In this document: in pieces, positions 7,120 through 11,631 of the stretch
How the letters are laid out: each line of letters opens with the position of its first letter
How positions within the stretch are numbered: the stretch's first letter is position 1
Assembly (NCBI GenBank): GCA_964561825.1
Contig: CAZLSB010000129.1
Coordinates: 1-11,631, forward strand
DNA from: JADKFD01 sp964561825
Lineage (GTDB): Bacteria > Pseudomonadota > Gammaproteobacteria > Xanthomonadales > SZUA-5
DNA length: 11,631 nt
Direction of reading: 5' to 3'
Translations under genes and position numbers: made by a program
The notes under the pieces: generated by a model
The model's database searches: none
The model's input: the letters and a program-made list of their open reading frames with translations, nothing else
Told to the model about the DNA's origin: nothing

Positions 7120-7191
7120 TATCGAAGTTGACGTTCCACGCGTTGCTCGAATTGTTGGCATTGGGCGAACCCGACCAGACATTCGAACTCG
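7052..7191 (-). repeat. DGR template repeat (TR)
   Basis: This is the invariant donor for mutagenic homing. On the minus strand it reads in the target frame as SNVWSGSPNANNSSNAWN..., with 15 Asn codons (AAC/AAT) placed at the residues that differ in the two targets, then RARLVRGGA and a TGA. The match to VR1 is 140 nt without gaps; VR2 needs one 3-nt insertion. It lies between avd and RT, the common DGR layout. The IMH*-like end differs from both VRs at 7056-7057. The RT frame is open straight through TR in a different phase. The sequence is not itself expected to be a protein gene although it reads open for 70 codons in the target frame. Confidence 0.93.
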
Positions 7192-7325
7192 ATGACCCAT
7201 GCACTTGTCGGGGCCGAAACCCCGCCGCTGGCGCATCCCGAAGGTAGCCCCGGCGGCATCGCAATGCCGGACTTCCCTTGCGGGACGACCCGGCGGCATG
7301 GGCGCACAGTGATGTCGGTACACGC
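7192..7325 (-). ncRNA. Structured spacer between avd and TR, probable 5' part of the DGR template RNA
   Basis: The 134 nt between the avd stop and TR hold no convincing gene but several small structures. ggggccgaaacccc (7210-7223) forms on the minus strand a 4-bp stem closing a UUCG-like loop. tcccttgcggga (7274-7285) forms a 4-bp stem with a GCAA loop on the minus strand. An 11-bp direct repeat cccggcggcat occurs at 7249-7259 and 7289-7299. In studied DGRs the RNA flanking TR is needed for cDNA synthesis; a role for this spacer is inferred from position and structure only. Confidence 0.4.
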
Positions 7326-7730
7326 TCAGGAAGCCCCCACGCGGGATGCGCCCTGCGCTGCTGACCGTGCCCGTTTCCACCACCCCCCGCTCTGCTTGCC
7401 CAGGACCACCGCCTGTTCGGACAGGCGCTGGAACTGGGCGAATGAACAAAAAACCTGCAATTCCTTAGCCAACTGTACGCTCATCTTGGCGTCTTCCACC
7501 TGCCACACCAGCGACTCCACTAGGCGTTCGCGCTGGGCGGTCTCTGCGCACTGCGCCGCGCGTGCCACCAGCCGGCAGATCTGCATCGCCTGGCGGCGCA
7601 ACTCGCTGCCCAAGGTGTACTTGTGATAGCGCGGAAAGCGCCGAACCGCCTGCTCGACCTCGAGCAAAAACTGGCTGGCATCACGCCACAACGGCAACTG
7701 CCGATAGCGCGGACCCTTGGCGACGTTCAT
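7326..7730 (-). CDS. avd: Avd-like accessory variability determinant
   Basis: A 134-aa helical, basic protein located between target 1 and TR, the usual place for avd. Visible features: LPLWRDASQFLLEVEQAVRR (about 12-31), RFPRYHKYTLGSELRRQAMQ (31-50, the FPxxxKYxLGxxLRxQ pattern typical of Avd / S23-like four-helix bundles), ICRLVARAAQCAETAQRERL (51-70) and ESLVWQVEDAKMSVQLAKEL (72-91). Avd forms a pentameric, positively charged barrel that binds RT and template RNA and is needed for mutagenic retrohoming in the Bordetella phage system. The length fits the family, with an extra low-complexity tail (GGWWKRARSAAQGASRVGAS). Start: ATG at 7730, 34 bp after the stop of target 1; Shine-Dalgarno support is weak (GAGCGA), so translation may depend on the upstream gene. 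No frame disruption is seen. Confidence 0.88.
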   Translation of the reverse strand: MNVAKGPRYRQLPLWRDASQFLLEVEQAVRRFPRYHKYTLGSELRRQAMQICRLVARAAQCAETAQRERLVESLVWQVEDAKMSVQLAKELQVFCSFAQFQRLSEQAVVLGKQSGGWWKRARSAAQGASRVGAS

Positions 7731-7764
7731 GACATTCGCTCAGCTAAGCCTCAAAAGTGCCAAA

Positions 7765-7907
7765 TCACTGTCCGCCGCGCACCAACCGCGCCCGGCTGGT
7801 ATCGCTCCGAACGTAGCCGCTGCCGGCGCCGCCATCACCGAAGCCGACGACCCACGCGCGGCTCGAATTGCCGGCACTAGGCGAACCCGACCAAAAAAAC
7901 GAACTCG
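7765..7907 (-). repeat. DGR variable repeat VR2 (in target 1), one codon longer than TR
   Basis: This aligns with TR (7052-7191) with a single 3-nt insertion next to the four AAC/AAT codons of TR (plus strand 7098-7109). By hand I count 23 differences at TR adenines and about 5 elsewhere. The 24-bp GC-rich end (7772-7795) is identical to TR and VR1, and the adjacent GGACAGTGA is shared with VR1 but not with TR. The TGA stop (7767-7765) is inside the repeat. At protein level the Asn-rich template becomes Ser, Gly, Arg, Val, Asp and Tyr. Confidence 0.92.
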
Positions 7908-10900
7908 TCGTATTCACGAAATACGTGCCGTCGATCGCCGGAGCAAACCGGCCATAGTCGACGATGCCCTGCAACTCCTTACGGGTAGGCATGCGCCAGT
8001 CGCTGGCCCCGCACAGCCCGGCAGCGTTCACCGCCTGGGTGTAGCTCTGCGTGTTGCATGCGTTGCCGCCCAAGGTATTGCCGCAGGAACTGGTGCTGCC
8101 GACGCTGCCAGGGTTACCGTCAGGGCTGCTAGGGTTGTACCAAGTGTAGTTGTGCGCCATATGCCGCGCATGCGCGGCATTGTTGACCTTCACCTCCCAG
8201 ATCAAGCCGGTGACGTTGTCGCGCGTGCAAGCCCAGTCGTTAGCCGCGCTGCCAAGCGCGGCACTGGCCGGGAGCGGCTGGCCGCTGTTGGCGATCTTGG
8301 TGTAGTCGAAGCCGGCATTGCCGCCGCCGATCTTGGTCAGTTGGCCTGCTGCGGCCAGCGCATCGCGCCCGTAGTAGGCGTCTTGGCCTTGCGGGCTGCT
8401 GCCGGTGCAGGTTCCGTTACCGCTGGTTGCCGCGCCGCAGAACTGGATGCCGGTGTCGTTGAGCAGGCCAGTGGCGGTAGGTGGCGGATTGGGGGCGGTG
8501 AAGGATGCGGTGACGTATGCAATTGAGCCGGATGGGCCCGCCGGAAATTGACACAACGGAACCGACCCGCCGCACCTACCCGACCATTGCAGGAAGTTAC
8601 CTTCAGCAGTGGTTAGCGTCGCGTTGTTTCCGGGCAAAAGACTAAACGTGCAGTCGTCAGTGCACGACCAAAGGGTTCCATTGACATTGATCCGCCCTTG
8701 TCCCTGAACCTTGATGTTCAGCAGCGGTTGATTACTGGAAAATGTAGCCTCCACACTTTCGTAGGCACCGATCCGGCGCGAACAGCCAATGGTCGGGCTG
8801 CCGCAGGTGGGCAAGAACTTGGCCACGTTCATCCCCACGGCGGGAGATGCCCGCAAGCTCGCCTGTGCACTGTTGATGACAATCAAGCACTTGGTCGAGA
8901 CATCGGGTGATGGGCTGGTCGATTGGCAGGATTCAGTCACGCCGTCAGCGACAATCAATACCGTACCGAGTCCCCGGACATCTACGTCGATGTATCTGGA
9001 CGACGGTTCGACATCGCGCTCAACGATCCAAGACAAAACACGGTTGAAGGTGTCGTGGGTGGCACCATCGTGGCGGAGGCTCAGCGGCCTGCTGGCGGCC
9101 AGTCCTGGAAGGTGACTGGATTTCTGTACGCCGGGCTCCGTCGCCACCCCAGTCCGCTGAACCAACCCCGCGCTATGGCGATAAGTCGGGATGACCGTTT
9201 GCGCCGCAAGCACGTTGCCCGGCAGCGGCTGGGAATTGCTGCGCGGTGCGCCGAGAATTTGTTCGTAGAGACAGTGCCCAAGCTCCTGCCCGCCAATGCC
9301 CTGGATCGGCGCCAACCCAATGGGGACATTCGAGCAACCCGCCGATGTGCAGGACTGCCGTGGCGAAAAGCGTTGACCCTGATAGGAGATCAGACCATCG
9401 CCTTCACTTGCAGTCGGGTTAGACGAACCACTACCTGCTTCATGCAACAGTCCAACCAATACCAAGGTGGGCACCGGAAGCGGATTCTGCGTGAAGTTAT
9501 CCAGTGCGGCGATGACCTCACCGGGGGCATCAGCAACGCCGTAGGTAGATCGGAAAAGGCGTTCAACATCGTTGTCAAACGCCTCATCCTCGCCCGCCTG
9601 CCAGCACGTCAACTGATGGCAGAGGCCTATCAACGCTCCGCCTATGCCCACTCGGCCGTCCGGCACATCCAAACCGAAAACCGTTTTCTCTTCTCGGGAG
9701 ATTCCAGAATGGGGTGTACCCACGGTCACTAGGCGCTCTACGTAGGGATGGCGGCTGGCCGCTGCGCAATTGTTTCCGACGGGGCTGAGCGTGGCGGCGT
9801 TGCTAGTAAGCCCTTGCAAATAGGTACGGGCCACCAAGCCACCAAACGAATGAGCAACAATGCGAACCTTGTTCCCAGTCTGGTTGTAAATCTCCTCGAT
9901 GACGCGACCTAAATCGCTGCCTATTTGCTTGAACTGCGCATTGCTGCGATAGCTGAACTCGTAGGCAGCGAACTGCCCTTGGTCAAACTCATGCACCAGT
10001 TGCGGCAAGTCTCCCCATGTTCCCTTGCCGCCGCCGATGCCGCTTCGGGTAAATCCATGAACAAACAACACCGGCAGTCGCCCTGCTGCGCAGTTGCTCT
10101 CGCAGCGGCTTGAAAGCGTATACGCCGGCTGAAATGTGCGGGTGATCGAATACGTCGAGTCGGGAGGAAGCTCTGTCCCCGAGAGAGCAATTCTGTTTTC
10201 GGGCACGACGACGACCTGGTTAAAAGTCAATGGATTTCGCTGGCCGATACTTCCGTAGTTTGCCCTCTCGCAACGCTCTGGGCGCCAGCCCGGCTCGGCA
10301 ACAAATGTACAGTCACCCGTGGGCCCCTCTGTTGCGGCTCCCGGGGGATCGGCGAAGACGATCCGAACCGGCAGCAAGAACACCTGTCCAAGAGGCATTG
10401 TCCGAAACAGATTGGCCGTCTCGCCCTCTGCGTTGGGATAGTCGACCCACTGCAAGACAGTGGGCTGATCGAGTGACCCGGCGGGCACTTCGACGCCTAT
10501 GTTCCCATTGGGATGCCAGAAGGTTCCTCCCGCGACGCCGAAGGTCGCCTGCGCGGCGACCGTGCCATCCTCTATGCGAAAATCGATGTTTAGATCGCGG
10601 CCAGCGCTCGTCACAGGGTCGCTAACTCGAACTTCGAGACTCAGCACAGCAGACATTTCGTTTTCTGGCACCAAAAATGTCAGCTCACCTTGCGGCGAAA
10701 GCGTCATCCAAGCCGGTAGATTGAGTGCATCAAAAACCCATGAAGGCGGCGCCTCCCGGACATGGTCCACTAGCAGCTGCACTTGTCCTTCGTCCCCGGG
10801 CAGCCAGCTTTCGGCACCGCCGGCTATCGCGACATCCAAGACCCCGCCGTTGGCCAAGGGAAAGGTGCTCATGAAAGCACCGTCGATGCTGCCGGCCTGT

Positions 10901-11442
10901 ACTTGAGCGAGCAGCGTAGCGACCCAATTCTGAATTCCGTTTGCCGCCGAGACAGCATCGTCGATGGGATAGCGCACGCGTTCCGGGCTGCCCATGCGCC
11001 AATCATCATCGATCAGCCCAAAGCTCCTGAGCAGAGCAACCGCGTTGGCAAGCCGCTCAGCGGGCGTGCTGCCCTGCACTTGGTCCGAGCCCGCCAGGGT
11101 ACTGACCAAGGTGGTGATGGCACCAATGTTCTGTGGCGCGGGCGATCCGTCCAGCAAAAGTCGGAACTCGCCGGCGAAGGCATCCGCGCCCCAGATTCCC
11201 CCGTAGGCCACGATGCTGTCGCCGGCAACAATCTGGGGCGCCGGGAACAAAGGGAACAATCCCCAGGGCTCTGATTGGGTGGACGCCTTCACCGTGCCGT
11301 CGCTGGCGCGCAGCTCGACCGTGGCACCGTCGATCGGCACCAGGCCGGCGGGCTCGAAGCCTGAGAAGAAGATGTCGTTGGCCTGCACGCCGATGGGCAG
11401 CGCGATGGACACGGTGAAGAAAAGACGGGTGACTAGGTTCAA
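7765..11442 (-). CDS. DGR target protein 1: large secreted lipase-like alpha/beta hydrolase with C-terminal variable DUF1566 domain
   Basis: A 1225-aa multidomain protein. Residues 1-21 form a signal peptide (MNLVTRLFFTVSIALPIGVQA), followed by NDIFFSGFE. A beta-sandwich or Ig-like segment with LPAWMTLSPQGELTFLVPE lies near 242-290. The alpha/beta-hydrolase core (about 455-810) shows LPVLFVHGF (oxyanion side, VHG 461-463), nucleophile Ser532 in VAHSFGG, LVTVGTPHSG (571-580), a probable acid Asp682 in EGDGLIS and a probable His796 in GATHDTF. An InlB-B-repeat-like module (VQGQGRINV...CTFSLLPGNNATL...FLQWSGRCGG) spans about 905-983. The DUF1566 domain (about 1075-1225) has GLIWEVKVNN, DWRMPTRKELQGIVDY and the tip FWSGSPSAGNSSRAW...RARLVRGGQ, which is VR2. 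Start TTG (11442-11440) is supported by AGGGGA 5 nt upstream and by the signal peptide. The likely model is an exported esterase/lipase with an evolvable binding tip; the substrate is unknown. Confidence 0.88.
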   Translation of the reverse strand: MNLVTRLFFTVSIALPIGVQANDIFFSGFEPAGLVPIDGATVELRASDGTVKASTQSEPWGLFPLFPAPQIVAGDSIVAYGGIWGADAFAGEFRLLLDGSPAPQNIGAITTLVSTLAGSDQVQGSTPAERLANAVALLRSFGLIDDDWRMGSPERVRYPIDDAVSAANGIQNWVATLLAQVQAGSIDGAFMSTFPLANGGVLDVAIAGGAESWLPGDEGQVQLLVDHVREAPPSWVFDALNLPAWMTLSPQGELTFLVPENEMSAVLSLEVRVSDPVTSAGRDLNIDFRIEDGTVAAQATFGVAGGTFWHPNGNIGVEVPAGSLDQPTVLQWVDYPNAEGETANLFRTMPLGQVFLLPVRIVFADPPGAATEGPTGDCTFVAEPGWRPERCERANYGSIGQRNPLTFNQVVVVPENRIALSGTELPPDSTYSITRTFQPAYTLSSRCESNCAAGRLPVLFVHGFTRSGIGGGKGTWGDLPQLVHEFDQGQFAAYEFSYRSNAQFKQIGSDLGRVIEEIYNQTGNKVRIVAHSFGGLVARTYLQGLTSNAATLSPVGNNCAAASRHPYVERLVTVGTPHSGISREEKTVFGLDVPDGRVGIGGALIGLCHQLTCWQAGEDEAFDNDVERLFRSTYGVADAPGEVIAALDNFTQNPLPVPTLVLVGLLHEAGSGSSNPTASEGDGLISYQGQRFSPRQSCTSAGCSNVPIGLAPIQGIGGQELGHCLYEQILGAPRSNSQPLPGNVLAAQTVIPTYRHSAGLVQRTGVATEPGVQKSSHLPGLAASRPLSLRHDGATHDTFNRVLSWIVERDVEPSSRYIDVDVRGLGTVLIVADGVTESCQSTSPSPDVSTKCLIVINSAQASLRASPAVGMNVAKFLPTCGSPTIGCSRRIGAYESVEATFSSNQPLLNIKVQGQGRINVNGTLWSCTDDCTFSLLPGNNATLTTAEGNFLQWSGRCGGSVPLCQFPAGPSGSIAYVTASFTAPNPPPTATGLLNDTGIQFCGAATSGNGTCTGSSPQGQDAYYGRDALAAAGQLTKIGGGNAGFDYTKIANSGQPLPASAALGSAANDWACTRDNVTGLIWEVKVNNAAHARHMAHNYTWYNPSSPDGNPGSVGSTSSCGNTLGGNACNTQSYTQAVNAAGLCGASDWRMPTRKELQGIVDYGRFAPAIDGTYFVNTTSSFFWSGSPSAGNSSRAWVVGFGDGGAGSGYVRSDTSRARLVRGGQ

Positions 11443-11447
11443 GTGCT

Positions 11448-11453
11448 TCCCCT
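11448..11453 (-). promoter_or_regulatory. Ribosome binding site supporting a TTG start of target 1
   Basis: Minus-strand AGGGGA lies 5 nt upstream of the TTG at 11442. No in-frame ATG or GTG lies close by that keeps the full signal peptide, so this site decides the start. Confidence 0.5.
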
Positions 11454-11519
11454 GGTGCGCGATGCAGCCCCTGAGGACGTCGAACCGCCCTCATTTGTGT
11501 GCCAATCAATCGACTGCCG

Positions 11520-11550
11520 AGTATAGGAAATTCAAACGCCCTTTTCGGAC
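11520..11550 (-). promoter_or_regulatory. Possible sigma-70-type promoter for the DGR operon
   Basis: Minus-strand TATACT (11525-11520) is a good -10 hexamer, about 77 nt before the TTG start. No clear TTGACA-like box lies 16-18 nt further upstream (best is CCGAAA), so this is weak. The rest of 11443-11631 shows no gene; it is the only gap upstream of the whole minus-strand gene set in this window. Confidence 0.3.
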
Positions 11551-11631
11551 AGTCTGCGCGGTAGCCAGAGGCGGTGCAAGCGTCGGTTTGGCCGTGGTTG
11601 GGGCGTCATTGCAGAGCGTTTGGGCGGGTTG

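Noticed and set aside
7052..7264. 70-codon open frame across TR in the target frame, as a gene
   Set aside because: The Asn-rich reading and the lack of a signal peptide or DUF1566 core show that this is the template, not an expressed protein.
7731..7764. A DGR target-site hairpin 3' of VR2
   Set aside because: Only a weak 12-nt near-palindrome (gctcagctaagc, 7738-7749) is present, with no open loop; not enough to call a homing-associated hairpin.
7717..8526. 269-codon plus-strand open frame opposite the DUF1566 end of target 1
   Set aside because: It lies opposite conserved DUF1566 sequence and VR2, and its translation is Ala/Arg-rich without motifs.
8923..9732. 269-codon plus-strand open frame opposite the lipase domain
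   Set aside because: It is antisense to the hydrolase core with its nucleophile and triad region; no protein-like features.
1..11631. CRISPR arrays, tRNA or rRNA genes
   Set aside because: No regularly spaced direct repeats and no cloverleaf-like or rRNA-like sequence were seen.

Overview
All recognisable genes in this window lie on the minus strand, so biological order runs from high to low coordinates. Two blocks meet near 4.5-4.7 kb. The right block (about 4.7-11.6 kb, GC-rich) is a complete-looking diversity-generating retroelement (DGR). The left block (about 0.2-4.6 kb, visibly less GC-rich) is a broken defence locus. The style of the genes (secreted DUF1566/lectin-fold proteins, REP-like palindromes, IS91-type remnant) suggests a gammaproteobacterium or relative; this is inference only.

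DGR block, in transcription order: (1) a 1225-aa secreted protein with an alpha/beta-hydrolase (lipase-type) domain and a C-terminal DUF1566 domain whose last 140 or so bases form variable repeat VR2 (7765-7907); (2) a 134-aa Avd-type accessory protein (7326-7730); (3) a 134-nt spacer with small hairpins; (4) the template repeat TR (7052-7191), with 15 AAY codons; (5) a reverse transcriptase with the DGR-type motif LPIGNLSSQ, catalytic YVDD and a C-terminal MutS-domain-I-like extension; (6) a 171-aa secreted DUF1566 protein, start overlapping the RT stop by ATGA, ending in a second variable repeat VR1 (4721-4860). Hand alignment of TR with both VRs shows about two dozen substitutions at template adenines in each and only five or six elsewhere, the signature of adenine-directed mutagenic homing. 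The expected model is that TR RNA is copied by RT with Avd, with errors at adenines, and the cDNA replaces the 3' ends of both target genes. Secreted display proteins with variable lectin-like tips would result.

Defence block, in transcription order: the 3' end of a probable DNA methyltransferase gene (4205-4606), an AAA+ ATPase (ietA-like, 3203-4204), a subtilisin-like protease (ietS-like, 380-3199), then the first 50-55 codons of a type III restriction-endonuclease/helicase-like gene (380 to about 216). These are packed with 0-3 nt gaps or 1-nt overlaps, so this looks like a former mod-ietA-ietS-res operon. Its left end is broken by an IS91-family transposase remnant, and its right end by the junction with the DGR, which carries REP-like palindromes. 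ietA and ietS themselves look intact.

The most unusual points are: the RT reading frame has no canonical start between TR and the RT domain, although a one-base change in a six-G run would restore an ATG start right behind TR; VR2 is one codon longer than TR, at an AAC/AAT repeat; the two VRs agree with each other against TR at four non-adenine positions; RT is fused to a MutS-like domain; and a hypervariable tip sits on a predicted secreted lipase.
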